A DNA stretch of 64,000 bases, from the NCBI GenBank assembly GCA_963765785.1, contig CAVXXW010000001.1, positions 1 through 64,000 of the forward strand, in the 5' to 3' direction. The notes under the pieces were generated by a model that saw only the letters and a program-made list of their open reading frames with translations, made no database searches and had not been told where the DNA came from. This document shows positions 41,569-49,699 of the stretch, in pieces; the first letter of the stretch is position 1; every line of letters begins with the position of its first letter. The stretch comes from AC-32 sp963765785 (GTDB taxonomy: Bacteria > Actinomycetota > Thermoleophilia > Gaiellales > Gaiellaceae). Both the position numbers and the translations under genes were made by a program.

Positions 41569-42455
41569 GCGACCGCCTCGTGCTCGCCGGCCTCGAGCTC
41601 GGCGCGCACGCTCGCGAGCGTCTCGATCGCGTCGTCCTTCATCGTCGTCCCGACCTCGTGCGAGCTGAACTTCGCGCGCTCGAAGAGGTTCGTCAGCCGG
41701 CGCACAGCCCAGCCGCTCACGTTCAGGCGGTCGAGCGCCCGCTCGACGTACTCGAGCGAGGTCTCGGCCTCCTCGCGCGGGACACGGTACGCCGCGAAAG
41801 TCTGCTCCATGCGGGCATAGGCGTTGATCACGGCCGTGCGCGGGTCGCGCTCGGCGTAGAGATCCTCGAGCGTGTCGGCAAGGACCGCGTCGAGGGCGGC
41901 GGCGAGCCCAGCCTCCTCTTCGAGCAGGTCGCCGTGCGATCGCCGATACGCGGCCGCGCTCGCAACGGCCGCGGCGAGCCCGATCAGGATCGCGCCGAGG
42001 ATGACGGCGCCGAGCCAGTCGGACTCGGTCTGCTGCTGCTGGGCGGCGCGCACCGCGGCGCTGCCGGTCGTGCCCTGTCCGCTCACGATCCCCGTCGGCC
42101 CGAAGGCGCCGAAGAACCGCCGGCCAGGACTGGGGTGCGCGTGACGGATCAACAGCAGCGCGACCACCGCGGCGAGCATCCCGAACACGATCCCGCCGAG
42201 CGAGCGCCGCCAGCCCGTCTTGCCGGCCAGCGCCCTGCGGCGCCGGTTGTCGGCGAGTGCGAAGACCGCGACTGCACCGCCGACCAGGATCATCGCGAAC
42301 GCGAGCACCCCGAGGTACTCGAGCGCCACCGGCGGGACCTTCGCGCCGCCGCCGCTCGTGCCGCCGCCGGGCTTGTGCGCGCGGCTCGCCACGGCCACCA
42401 CCGCGAGCAGCGCCAGCAGGGCCGCACCCGACAGGACAAGCCTCCGCCCGGTCAT
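41565..42455 (-). CDS. DUF4129-domain membrane protein
   Basis: A 296-residue protein. A signal-like first span (LVLSGAALLALLAVVAVASR) and further spans (YLGVLAFAMILVGGAVAVF; FGMLAAVVALLLI; LGAVILGAILIGLAAAVAS) precede the C-terminal DUF4129 domain. That domain is DPRTAVINAYARMEQTFAAY, then TSLEYVERALDRLNVSGWAV with LTNLFERAKFSSHEV. It is the first gene of the MoxR cluster. Confidence 0.85.
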   Translation of the reverse strand: MTGRRLVLSGAALLALLAVVAVASRAHKPGGGTSGGGAKVPPVALEYLGVLAFAMILVGGAVAVFALADNRRRRALAGKTGWRRSLGGIVFGMLAAVVALLLIRHAHPSPGRRFFGAFGPTGIVSGQGTTGSAAVRAAQQQQTESDWLGAVILGAILIGLAAAVASAAAYRRSHGDLLEEEAGLAAALDAVLADTLEDLYAERDPRTAVINAYARMEQTFAAYRVPREEAETSLEYVERALDRLNVSGWAVRRLTNLFERAKFSSHEVGTTMKDDAIETLASVRAELEAGEHEAVA

Positions 42456-42464
42456 GGCCGAACA

Positions 42465-43352
42465 CTAGATGAGCACTGACACGGCCCCGCGCTCGGCCTC
42501 GAAGACCGCGCTCTCGACGTCGCCGAGGTCCTCGCCGTCCGTCTGGAGCGGCAGCGGGCGGTCGCAGGCGATCTCGATGCGGTCGAGGTCATGCGCGTAC
42601 AGCACGTCCGCCGCGCGCTCCTGCCCGCGGCCGCGGAGGATGTAGCCGAGCAGGCGCGCGATCGCCGCCCCTTCCACCTCGCGCGGTGCGACCAGGTCGA
42701 GCCCGAGCTCGAAGCGCGCCTCTGGTGCCACGTGAAGCGCGAACCGTCCGGCGTACGAGTACGGGTCGCAGTTCGCGACGAGCGCGAACGCGACGCGGCC
42801 GAGGCCCCGCACCTCGAGCGCCGGCTCGAACCGCGCACGCTGGCCGGCGACGAGCCGCGTCGCCGCCGCGACGAACGCGAGGTCACCGGGACGGCGGCCG
42901 TCCTCGCGACGGCCGAGCGCATCCACGCGGCGCACGAGCTCGGCGTCGAAGCCGATTCCGGCGTTGAAGCCGAAGCGCCGGCCGTTGACGCGGCCGACGG
43001 AGATCGTGCGCGTCCTTTCGGCTGCCAGCGCGTCCGCCACCTCGCGCGCCGCCGCCTGCGGGTGGCGCGACAGGCCGAGCGCGCGAGCCATCACGTTCGT
43101 CCCGCCGCCCGGCAGCAGCCCGAGCGGTTGCGAGTCGCGCACACCGTTCAGCACCTCGTTGAAGCCGCCGTCGCCCGAGAAGACGACGATCGCGTCGTCC
43201 TCCGCCGAGCCGGCGAGCTCGACGGCGTGACCGGGACGCTCGGTGAACAGCGTCCGCACCTGCGCTACCCGCCCGAGCTCCTCCTCGACCGCCCGCACGC
43301 GGGCTTCGGTGACCGCGCTCGCGAACGGGTTCACGATCAGGGCGACTTCCAT
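42465..43352 (-). CDS. YegS/diacylglycerol-kinase-like lipid kinase
   Basis: A 295-residue DAGK-catalytic-domain protein: VALIVNPFAS, AIVVFSGDGGFNEVLNGV (the GGDGT-like nucleotide site), LGLLPGGGTNVMARALG and FGFNAGIGFDAELVRRV. It would phosphorylate a lipid or polyprenol alcohol at the membrane. ATG 43352 is chosen; ATG 43367 would add MLAKV. It is divergent from the 2'-5' ligase-like gene and ends 9 bases before the DUF4129 gene. Confidence 0.86.
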   Translation of the reverse strand: MEVALIVNPFASAVTEARVRAVEEELGRVAQVRTLFTERPGHAVELAGSAEDDAIVVFSGDGGFNEVLNGVRDSQPLGLLPGGGTNVMARALGLSRHPQAAAREVADALAAERTRTISVGRVNGRRFGFNAGIGFDAELVRRVDALGRREDGRRPGDLAFVAAATRLVAGQRARFEPALEVRGLGRVAFALVANCDPYSYAGRFALHVAPEARFELGLDLVAPREVEGAAIARLLGYILRGRGQERAADVLYAHDLDRIEIACDRPLPLQTDGEDLGDVESAVFEAERGAVSVLI

Positions 43353-43430
43353 AACCTTGGCGAGCATGTCACGCCCCGGCCACGTGGCCTCCGAGACCGA
43401 CGACCCCGACCGCAGCAGGCGGTGGCGGCC

Positions 43431-43949
43431 ATGAGATCGGCCGTTCTGGTCCAGGTGCAGGAGGCGGAACCGGTCGTCGGCGAGTGGCGGCTGCAGTACA
43501 CCTTCGACGCGCCGGCCGGGATCCCGGCGCACGTGACGATCCTCTTTCCGTTCGTCGAGCCTGCCCGGCTCGGCGAGGTCGAGCGGCGCCTCGGCGAGAT
43601 CCTCGCCGCGACACCGGCCTTCGACCTGACCTTCGCCAGGACGGCGCGCCTGCCCGAGGTTCTCTATCTCGAGCCCGAGCCGAGCGAGCCGTTCGTCGCG
43701 CTCACGCACGCCATCGAGCGCGAATGGCCGGACCAGCCGCCCTACGGCGGCCACTACGAGACGATCGTCCCGCACCTGACCGTGGCCGAGTCGCCCGACC
43801 CTGCCGTGCTCGACCGGATCGCCGCGAGCGTCGAGCCGCAGCTCCCGGTCACGACGCGCGTCGAAGAGGCGAGCGTCTTCGTCGAGGATCACGACGGCCA
43901 GTGGCACGAGCACAGCCGGCTGCCGTTCGGTCAGTCCGGCGTCGCGTAG
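43431..43949 (+). CDS. 2'-5' RNA ligase-like (2H phosphoesterase) protein
   Basis: A 172-residue 2H phosphoesterase. The two HxT motifs are AHVTILFPF and PHLTVAES, separated by about 70 residues, with two symmetric lobes. Family members act on cyclic phosphodiesters or ligate RNA. It starts at ATG 43431 and overlaps the convergent TetR gene by 19 bases. Confidence 0.85.
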   Translation: MRSAVLVQVQEAEPVVGEWRLQYTFDAPAGIPAHVTILFPFVEPARLGEVERRLGEILAATPAFDLTFARTARLPEVLYLEPEPSEPFVALTHAIEREWPDQPPYGGHYETIVPHLTVAESPDPAVLDRIAASVEPQLPVTTRVEEASVFVEDHDGQWHEHSRLPFGQSGVA

Positions 43950-44506
43950 CCGCGCATGCCGTTCAGCAACAGCTCGTAGAAGCGGTCGGCAAGGTCGTCC
44001 GTGTCGGCACCGGGCCGGAGCCACGTGTACGCCCAGTTCGAGGCCGAGAGCGCGAGCAGCGCGGCGGTCGCATCGTCGAGGTCGCTGCGCAGCTCGCCGA
44101 GCTCGCGGCCCTCGCGGAAGAGCGCGCGAATGCGCTCCTCGTAGCGGCGACGCTCGGCGAGGATCTCGTGCCGCCGCTCGCCCTCGAGGTAGCGCCACTC
44201 CTGCACGAACACCGTCGCGACGTCCAGCTGGTCGGCGACCACGCGCAGGTGCGAGCGGAGCGCGAGCCTGATCTTCTCGGTCGCCGGCAGCGACTCGTCG
44301 ATCGCGTCGAGCCCGGCGTGGAACGCGCGGGCGCCTGCGCGCATCGTCTCGTAGAGCAGATCCTGCTTCGACTCGATGTGCGCGTAGAGCGAGCCCTTCT
44401 GCACGCCGAGCGCCTCGGCGATCTCGCCGATCGAGGTGCCGTGGTAGCCCTTCTGCGCGAACAGCCGCGCGGCCTGGCGGGTGAGCTCCTCGCGGCGGGC
44501 GCTCAT
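43931..44506 (-). CDS. paaR: TetR-family repressor, probable PaaR
   Basis: A 191-residue TetR regulator. The helix-turn-helix is in SIGEIAEALGVQKGSLYAHI and the C-terminal half is the helical ligand domain. It lies next to the paa genes, and the divergent intergenic region holds a 14-bp palindrome matching the Thermus PaaR consensus. It is therefore likely to respond to phenylacetyl-CoA. It starts at ATG 44506 in an ATGA overlap with the dehydrogenase gene, so both share a promoter close to the operator. Confidence 0.8.
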   Translation of the reverse strand: MSARREELTRQAARLFAQKGYHGTSIGEIAEALGVQKGSLYAHIESKQDLLYETMRAGARAFHAGLDAIDESLPATEKIRLALRSHLRVVADQLDVATVFVQEWRYLEGERRHEILAERRRYEERIRALFREGRELGELRSDLDDATAALLALSASNWAYTWLRPGADTDDLADRFYELLLNGMRGYATPD

Positions 44507-45243
44507 CGGCGCCGGTAGACCTCTGCGGCCGCGCGGTGGAAGCCGCCGGGCAGCCCGTCGGCCTCGAAGGTCGCGGCGATCTCCTCCATCTCGGCGACCC
44601 AGCGCCAGCCCTTCGCGGCGGCGGAGCGCTCGGCCCGCTCGTGGCGCTCGCGCAGCTCCGGCAGCGAGAGCTCCCACTCGGCGACGAGCGTCGCCTCGAC
44701 TCCCTCGCGGCGCGCGAGCTCGCGGATCGCGAGCAGCATTGCGGCGGTTCCCTTCGTCCAGGCCGCGTAGGCCATCTTCACCGCCGAGGCGTTCGAGACG
44801 ACCCGCGCGTCAAGTGCAGAGCCGTCGAACAGCTTGGCGACGTCCCCGGCCCTCTCGCCCGAGAGGTAGAGCCGCGTCGTGCCGGGCTCACGCGGCGGCG
44901 ACCCGACGATGCCGCCGTCGACGAACTCGCCGACGGCTTCTGCGACGTCCGCCGCGGTGGCCGGCGAGACGGCGTTCGCGTCGACGTAGACGCCGGCGAA
45001 GCGCGCCGACCGCGCGACCCCAAGCGCTGCGTGCGGCGGGCAGATCGAGAAGACGACGTCGCTCTGTGCGACCGTGTCGACCGAGCCGACGTCCTCCAGC
45101 CCGGCGGCCTCGGCGCGGGCGCGCGTCTCCGCGCTGCGACCCTCCGACGCCCAGACGACGCGGATTCCCTGCCCGCGCAGCACCGCGCCGACGGCAGCGC
45201 CCATCTCGCCGGGATGCAGCAAGCCGACCGTGCCGAGAGCCAC
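44503..45243 (-). CDS. NAD(P)-binding 6PGDH-like oxidoreductase (DUF1932)
   Basis: A 246-residue dehydrogenase-like protein. TVGLLHPGEMGAAVGAVLRGQG is the Rossmann loop; a C-terminal DUF1932-like helical domain (ASAVKMAYAAWTKGTAAMLL) follows, with the Lys of the beta-hydroxyacid dehydrogenase group. It starts at GTG 45243, divergent from paaA across 41 bases, and is coupled to the TetR gene. Whether it serves phenylacetate catabolism is unknown. Confidence 0.75.
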   Translation of the reverse strand: MALGTVGLLHPGEMGAAVGAVLRGQGIRVVWASEGRSAETRARAEAAGLEDVGSVDTVAQSDVVFSICPPHAALGVARSARFAGVYVDANAVSPATAADVAEAVGEFVDGGIVGSPPREPGTTRLYLSGERAGDVAKLFDGSALDARVVSNASAVKMAYAAWTKGTAAMLLAIRELARREGVEATLVAEWELSLPELRERHERAERSAAAKGWRWVAEMEEIAATFEADGLPGGFHRAAAEVYRRR

Positions 45244-45249
45244 TACACT
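45244..45249 (+). promoter_or_regulatory. candidate -10 box for paaA
   Basis: TACACT, seven bases before the PaaR-type palindrome and 35 before the paaA start; the -35 is not clear. An operator directly downstream would block initiation. Confidence 0.3.
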
Positions 45250-45255
45250 GCCAGC

Positions 45256-45269
45256 CTAACGATCGTTCG
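45256..45269 (+). promoter_or_regulatory. PaaR-type operator
   Basis: CTAACGATCGTTCG fits the consensus CNAACGNNCGTTNG reported for Thermus PaaR at every fixed position, and its core AACGATCGTT is a perfect palindrome. It lies between the divergent dehydrogenase/TetR and paaABCD transcripts, so one site can control both. Confidence 0.7.
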
Positions 45270-45284
45270 GTTGGGAGGCCTCGG

Positions 45285-46181
45285 ATGGAGCAGCGCGAGC
45301 AGGAGTTCCTCGAGTACGTGCAGTCCGGCGGCCAGGTCGAGTCGACCGACTGGATGCCCGACGAATACCGCGCCCGGCTGCGGAAGTTCGTCGAGATGCA
45401 CGCGAACTCCGAGCTGATGGGCGTGCTGCCCGAACGCGAGTGGATCCTCCGCGCACCGACGCTGCAGCGGAAGCTCGCCCTGACCGCGAAGGTGCAGGAC
45501 GAGGTCGGTCACGCGCAGCTGATCTACCGCGTCGTCGAGGATCTCGGCAAGCCGCGCGAGGAGTGCCTCGACGACCTGATCTCCGGCAAGTCGAAGTTCC
45601 ACAACGTCTTCCACTACGCGACGAAGACCTGGGGCGACGTCGGCGTGATCGCATGGCTCGTCGACGCGGCGGCGATCATCAGCCAGAAGGCGCTGCTCAA
45701 GTGCTCGTACGCGCCGTACGCGCGGATCATGAAGAAGATCTGCTGGGAGGAGTCGTTCCACATCCTCCACGGCCGCGACGTCGTGCTGACGCTGATGAAC
45801 GGCACCGACGACCAGCGCGAGCTGGTGCAGGAGGCGCTGAACCGCTGGTGGGGCCCGCTGATGCAGTTCCACGGGAACCCGATCGCGGCCGACGAGGACC
45901 CGATGGTGATCTGGCGAATCAAGAGCCAGGGCAACGACGAGGCGCGGCAGCAGTTCCTCGACGGCTACGTGCCGCAGATCTGGGAGCTCGGCCTGACGGT
46001 GCCGGACCCCGAGCTGCGCAAGGACGAGGAGACCGGCCGCTGGCTCTACACCGAGCCCGACTGGGACGAGTTGATGAACGTCGTCACCGGGCACGGGCCG
46101 AAGACGGACGACCGGCTCGACCTGCGCCGGCGCGCCCGCGAGAACTCCGCCTGGGTGCGAAGCGTCCTGCTCGCAGCGTGA
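45285..46181 (+). CDS. paaA: phenylacetyl-CoA 1,2-epoxidase subunit PaaA
   Basis: A 298-residue catalytic subunit of the diiron multicomponent oxygenase that epoxidises phenylacetyl-CoA. Iron ligands are in VQDEVGHAQLIYRV and CWEESFHILHGRDVVL; HNVFHYATKTWGDVGVIAWL is typical. ATG 45285 has GGGAGG at six bases. Its stop overlaps the paaB GTG (GTGA, 46178-46181). Confidence 0.95.
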   Translation: MEQREQEFLEYVQSGGQVESTDWMPDEYRARLRKFVEMHANSELMGVLPEREWILRAPTLQRKLALTAKVQDEVGHAQLIYRVVEDLGKPREECLDDLISGKSKFHNVFHYATKTWGDVGVIAWLVDAAAIISQKALLKCSYAPYARIMKKICWEESFHILHGRDVVLTLMNGTDDQRELVQEALNRWWGPLMQFHGNPIAADEDPMVIWRIKSQGNDEARQQFLDGYVPQIWELGLTVPDPELRKDEETGRWLYTEPDWDELMNVVTGHGPKTDDRLDLRRRARENSAWVRSVLLAA

Positions 46182-46468
46182 TCTACGAGGTCTTCAGGCA
46201 GGAGCGCAAGGGGCAGCCCTTCCAGCACGCAGGCTCGATCGAGGCCGCCGACGAGCGCTTCGCGGAGGCCTATGCGCGCGAGCAGTACGGCAGGCGCGGC
46301 GAGTCGGTCGCGCTCTGGGTCGTCGAGCGCAGCTCGATCATGCGGATCGACGAGTTCGTCGACGAGCTGAACCGCAACTACCACCGCGTCGACGGTTATC
46401 CGCTCAAGGAGAAGCTGAAGGAGGCACGTGAGCGCGCCGGCACGGCTAGGGACCGAGGCGCGAGATGA
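46178..46468 (+). CDS. paaB: phenylacetyl-CoA epoxidase subunit PaaB
   Basis: A 96-residue PaaB, which tethers PaaAC heterodimers. YEVFRQERKGQPFQHAGSI and EAYAREQYGRRGESVALWVV match the family ferredoxin-like fold. It starts at GTG 46178, coupled to paaA. A 142-base hairpin-rich gap follows before paaC, unlike the usual tight paaBC junction. Confidence 0.92.
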   Translation: MIYEVFRQERKGQPFQHAGSIEAADERFAEAYAREQYGRRGESVALWVVERSSIMRIDEFVDELNRNYHRVDGYPLKEKLKEARERAGTARDRGAR

Positions 46469-46499
46469 GCTCCATGGCCGGCGCGGTGGAAGGCGAGGA

Positions 46500-46595
46500 G
46501 GGAAACCGGGAGGTTTCCCCGATCGAAGTCCTCGGCGGAGCCGAGGCGAACTTGGAGAAGAAGGGGGCACGTGGGGGAAACCTGGTTTCCCCCAC
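46500..46595 (+). repeat. three tandem hairpins between paaB and paaC
   Basis: GGGAAACC-GGGA-GGTTTCCC (46500-46519), CCTCGGC-GGA-GCCGAGG (46530-46546) and a 12-bp GTGGGGGAAACC-T-GGTTTCCCCCAC (46571-46595). The first and third share GGGAAACC/GGTTTCCC arms and can also pair with each other. The stretch is non-coding. Confidence 0.6.
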
Positions 46596-46610
46596 GGGAG
46601 CGAACCGAAG

Positions 46611-47186
46611 GTGAGCGACGAGCGGGCACAACTGCTCCTCAAGATCGCTGACGACGAGCTGATCCTCGGCTGGCGCGACTCGGAGTGGACGGGCATCGCG
46701 CCGTTCCTCGAGGAGGACGTCGCCTTCTCGTCGATCGCGCAGAACGAGATCGGACACGCGCGGGCGCTCTACGAGCTGGCCGCGCTCGAGCTCGGCACGA
46801 CCGCCGACGAGCTTGCCTTCGACCGGCAGCCGGACGAGTACCGCTGCTCGCGCCTGGTCGAGCTGCGCCTGCCGGAGTGGGAGCGGACGATCGCGCGGCA
46901 CGTGCTGTACGAGCAGGCCGACGCCGAGCGGCTCGCGCGGCTGAAGGCGTCGGACGACCAGGAGCTCGCGGGGCTCGCCGCCAAGATCGACCGTGAGGAG
47001 GCCTACCACCGGCTGCATGCCGAGATGTGGCACGAGCGCCTGAAGGGCGAGCCGCGCTACGAGTCCGCGCTCGAGGAGCTGCGCCCGCTCGTCGAGGAAC
47101 GAAACGGCCACTCGCCGGAGCTGCAGGAGCTGTGGGACGAGATGACGAGCGTGCGCCGCTCGCAGCCGGCGGGCACGAGATGGTGA
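46611..47186 (+). CDS. paaC: phenylacetyl-CoA epoxidase subunit PaaC (short form)
   Basis: A 191-residue PaaC-like structural subunit: DDELILGWRDSEWTGIAPFLEE split over EEDVAFSSIAQNEIGHARAL, then AAKIDREEAYHRLHAEMWHERL. Escherichia coli PaaC has about 250 residues; the C-terminal helices beyond the last motif are mostly absent here. It starts at GTG 46611 with only a weak GAAG site. Its TGA overlaps the possible paaD GTG at 47183. Confidence 0.88.
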   Translation: MSDERAQLLLKIADDELILGWRDSEWTGIAPFLEEDVAFSSIAQNEIGHARALYELAALELGTTADELAFDRQPDEYRCSRLVELRLPEWERTIARHVLYEQADAERLARLKASDDQELAGLAAKIDREEAYHRLHAEMWHERLKGEPRYESALEELRPLVEERNGHSPELQELWDEMTSVRRSQPAGTRW

Positions 47187-47662
47187 CCGAGGCCGAGGTC
47201 TGGGACGCCCTCGCCGAGGTGCCTGACCCCGAGATCCCGGTCATCTCGGTCGTCGATCTCGGGGTCGTGCGCGACGTTCGCGTCGAGGAAGAGCGTGTGC
47301 ACGTCGAGTTCACGCCGACGTTCCTCGGCTGCCCCGCGCTGGAGGCGATGCGGACGCAGATGGCCGAGCGGATCGCCGAGCTCGGCGCTACGCCTGAGGT
47401 CGAGGTCGTGCTCGACGACTCCTGGTCGACCGACCGCATCACGCCGGAAGGCCGCGAGAAGCTCCGTGCCGCCGGCTTCGCGCCGCCAACCCCGCGTTCC
47501 GAGGCTCCGACCCTCGTACAGCTGCAGTCGAACGGCTTCCGCTGCCCGTACTGCGGCTCGCGCGACACCGCCCTCGAGAACATCTTCGGACCGACGCCGT
47601 GCCGCTCGCTGCGCTACTGCCGCGACTGCAGGCAGCCGTTCGAGCAGTTCAAGACCATCTAG
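47180..47662 (+). CDS. paaD: phenylacetate degradation protein PaaD (DUF59 plus zinc ribbon)
   Basis: A 160-residue PaaD: a DUF59/MIP18 domain (VPDPEIPVISVVDLGVVRDV and TFLGCPALEAM) and a C-terminal zinc ribbon (FRCPYCGSRDT, then RYCRDCRQPF). PaaD helps mature the oxygenase reductase PaaE. paaE itself is not in this window. It starts at ATG 47180 or GTG 47183 (a GTGA overlap with paaC). Confidence 0.93.
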   Translation: MVTEAEVWDALAEVPDPEIPVISVVDLGVVRDVRVEEERVHVEFTPTFLGCPALEAMRTQMAERIAELGATPEVEVVLDDSWSTDRITPEGREKLRAAGFAPPTPRSEAPTLVQLQSNGFRCPYCGSRDTALENIFGPTPCRSLRYCRDCRQPFEQFKTI

Positions 47663-47665
47663 TCC

Positions 47666-48046
47666 GTGCGCCCCGCGAACGACGGGCTTCGCTTCCTGCT
47701 CGAGCTCTCCGCCCTGGCGGCGGTCGCGTACTGGGGCTGGAGCGAGCACCGCGGCGTCTGGCGCTGGGTGCTGGTCGTGGCGGCGCCGCTCGCGATCGCT
47801 CTCGTCTGGGGGCGCTGGGTCGCGCCGAAGGCGAAGGTTCGAGTGGCCGACCCGTGGAAGCTGCTGCTCGAGCTGCTCGTGTTCGGATCGGCAGTCGCCG
47901 CGCTCGCGGACGCCGATCAGCCCACGCTTGCGATCGCGATGGGCCTCGCGACGGTGCTTCACCTGACGCTCACGTTCGCGCCGGACAGCGCCGCGTTCCG
48001 GCCTAGCGCACTTCCGCGCCCCACTCCTCGGGGGCAACCTGCTTGA
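47666..48046 (+). CDS. YrdB-family (DUF2568) membrane protein
   Basis: A 126-residue four-span protein: GLRFLLELSALAAVAYWGW and VLVVAAPLAIALVWGRWVAPK are the DUF2568 signature, with LLLELLVFGSAVAALA following. The function is unknown. It starts at GTG 47666, three bases after paaD. It overlaps the convergent VOC gene by 44 bases. Confidence 0.8.
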   Translation: MRPANDGLRFLLELSALAAVAYWGWSEHRGVWRWVLVVAAPLAIALVWGRWVAPKAKVRVADPWKLLLELLVFGSAVAALADADQPTLAIAMGLATVLHLTLTFAPDSAAFRPSALPRPTPRGQPA

Positions 48047-48425
48047 TCTGGCGTCCGAAGAACCAGACGTGCCCCTCGGGATCCCTCGACGTGAAGCGGC
48101 GTTCCCCGTACTCCTGGTCGGTCGGCTCCTCGATGATCGCCGCGCCGGCGGCGCGCGCCCGCTCGCAGAGCGCGTCGACGTCCTCGTCGACCTCGACGTA
48201 AATCCCGACCGTCTCGTGCCCGACACGCTTTGGATTCTCGTAGTCGTCGCCGGGGTCGCCCAGGAAGATGCGGTCCTTCTCGCCGACCTTCATCTCGGCG
48301 TGGTTCACGTAGCCGCCCTTGCCGGTGTAGCGGAGCACCTCCGCGAAGCCGAAGGCACGCGACAGGAAGTCGAGCGCCGCGTCGCAGTCCTCGTAGAGCA
48401 GATAGGGCGTGACCGTCTGCATCAC
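48003..48425 (-). CDS. VOC-family protein
   Basis: A 140-residue VOC domain: TVTPYLLYEDCDAALDFLSR, FAEVLRYTGKGG and VDALCERARAAGAAIIEEP with YGERRFTSRDPEGHVWFF. It resembles PhnB-like/AraC-associated glyoxalase relatives with an unknown substrate. It starts at ATG 48425 or 48422. Confidence 0.82.
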   Translation of the reverse strand: MMQTVTPYLLYEDCDAALDFLSRAFGFAEVLRYTGKGGYVNHAEMKVGEKDRIFLGDPGDDYENPKRVGHETVGIYVEVDEDVDALCERARAAGAAIIEEPTDQEYGERRFTSRDPEGHVWFFGRQIKQVAPEEWGAEVR

Positions 48426-48514
48426 CCTGACTCCCTTCGTCGTCGCCGCAGCTCGACGTCCAGGCCGCCGAGCGCATTCGGTTTCCCCAGCCTCACGCGT
48501 GGAATCACACGAGC

Positions 48515-48775
48515 ATGGTGATGGAAGCCGAGGCCAGGCTACTGGCGCTGTTCGACCAAGGCGGAGCTGCTGCCGCTGTGGCTGCGGCTGCGGCCGGCGG
48601 TCGAGAAGCTCGGACCGGACGTCCGCGTCCGACCGCGGATGGTCTACGCGGAGTTCACAACTCGGGCCTGCCGGTCACCGCGCGCTTCCGCCCGGCCGAC
48701 GAGCTCGTTGCGGAGCTGCTCGCGCGCATCCGCGAGGCGTACGAACTCGCGCTCGCGCAGGCATCCCCGGCGTAG
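48515..48775 (+). pseudogene. small gene with two compensating frameshifts
   Basis: The simple frame encodes 86 residues, but its middle (about 48560-48665) has poor third-position G/C. In the +1 frame the same bases read KAELLPLWLRLRPAVEKLGP then DVRVRPRMVYAEF with strong coding bias. The last third returns to the first frame (GLPVTARFRPADELVAELL). A composite protein would be reconstructed by removing one base near 48561 and restoring one near 48660. It weakly recalls DUF5655-type proteins; the identity is uncertain. Confidence 0.5.
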
Positions 48776-48832
48776 GCTCCGCGGGTCACGGGACGAGCCG
48801 AGCCGAGCCGACCGCCGACGCTTCTGTGGGAG

Positions 48833-49699
48833 GTGGCGACCGTCTGGCTGCTGTTCGGGCTCGCAACGGTCGCGGTGTTCGTCACGTACTGGCGGCTGCC
48901 GCCGAGCGAGCTGTGGAAGGTGTCGCATTCTGGCTTCGCGGGCGGCGCGGGGCGCGCCTTCGTCTTCCTCAGCTTCTCGTCCGCGCTCGCGGCGCTGCCC
49001 GTGCTGGCGATTGCGGTCGACCGGCTCGACGACCGGCGTGCGACGGTGACCGCGGTCGTCGCGGCCGTCCTCTGCGCGACCGTTGCGATCCCGGGCGTCC
49101 AGACGCCGAACGACCTCGATGCGAAGTGGGCGAACCTCCCCGCCGTTTTCGGCGTCGCGCTCGCGGTCGTACTGAGCGTCTGGGCCCGTCGCTCCGGCCG
49201 GCCTGAGCCCTCGCACGCCACCCGAACCGGCGATCGAGCCCGCGTCGCCGCGGCGGCGGTGCTCGTGTTCGCGAGCGCGCCCTACATCGCCGCCGAGCTC
49301 GGCTTCTTCCTCGACGGCGTGCCGCTCCTCGGCTGGATCTTCGAGACCGGCGCGATCAGACCCGAGCCGGGCGCCGGCTATTCGCACGCGGCCGTGCACC
49401 ACGGCCACCACCACGGCCTCGACGGCCTCCTGCTCGCGCTCTCGGTGCTCTTGCTCTCGCGGCTCGTCGGCACGATCCAGCGGCGACGCCTACGAGTCGC
49501 GACCGCGGCGTACCTCGCGCTGCTCCTGGCCTACGCCCTCGGGAACCTCGCCAACGACCTCTGGGTCGAGCAGGTCACCAAGCGCGGCTGGACCGCGTGG
49601 CAGATCCCGGATGTGCTGCAGCCGCACCTCTCCGTCGCGTGGGCCGTCCTCCTGCTGGCGGGAGCGGGGTTCTACGCCCTGTTGTTCCGGCCGAGCTAG
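48833..49699 (+). CDS. multi-span membrane protein with His-rich loop
   Basis: A 288-residue protein with about seven spans. A loop near residue 185-200 has AVHHGHHHGLDG, a possible metal site. LLALSVLLLSRLVGTIQRRR and YLALLLAYALGNLANDLWV follow. I do not recognise the family. It starts at GTG 48833. It ends convergently with the DUF4389 gene. Confidence 0.65.
   Translation: MATVWLLFGLATVAVFVTYWRLPPSELWKVSHSGFAGGAGRAFVFLSFSSALAALPVLAIAVDRLDDRRATVTAVVAAVLCATVAIPGVQTPNDLDAKWANLPAVFGVALAVVLSVWARRSGRPEPSHATRTGDRARVAAAAVLVFASAPYIAAELGFFLDGVPLLGWIFETGAIRPEPGAGYSHAAVHHGHHHGLDGLLLALSVLLLSRLVGTIQRRRLRVATAAYLALLLAYALGNLANDLWVEQVTKRGWTAWQIPDVLQPHLSVAWAVLLLAGAGFYALLFRPS

Noticed and set aside
46428..46610. 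In-frame N-terminal extension of PaaC through the hairpin region
   Set aside because: The extension is Gly/Arg-rich without homology and is read through the palindromes; GTG 46611 matches the family start.
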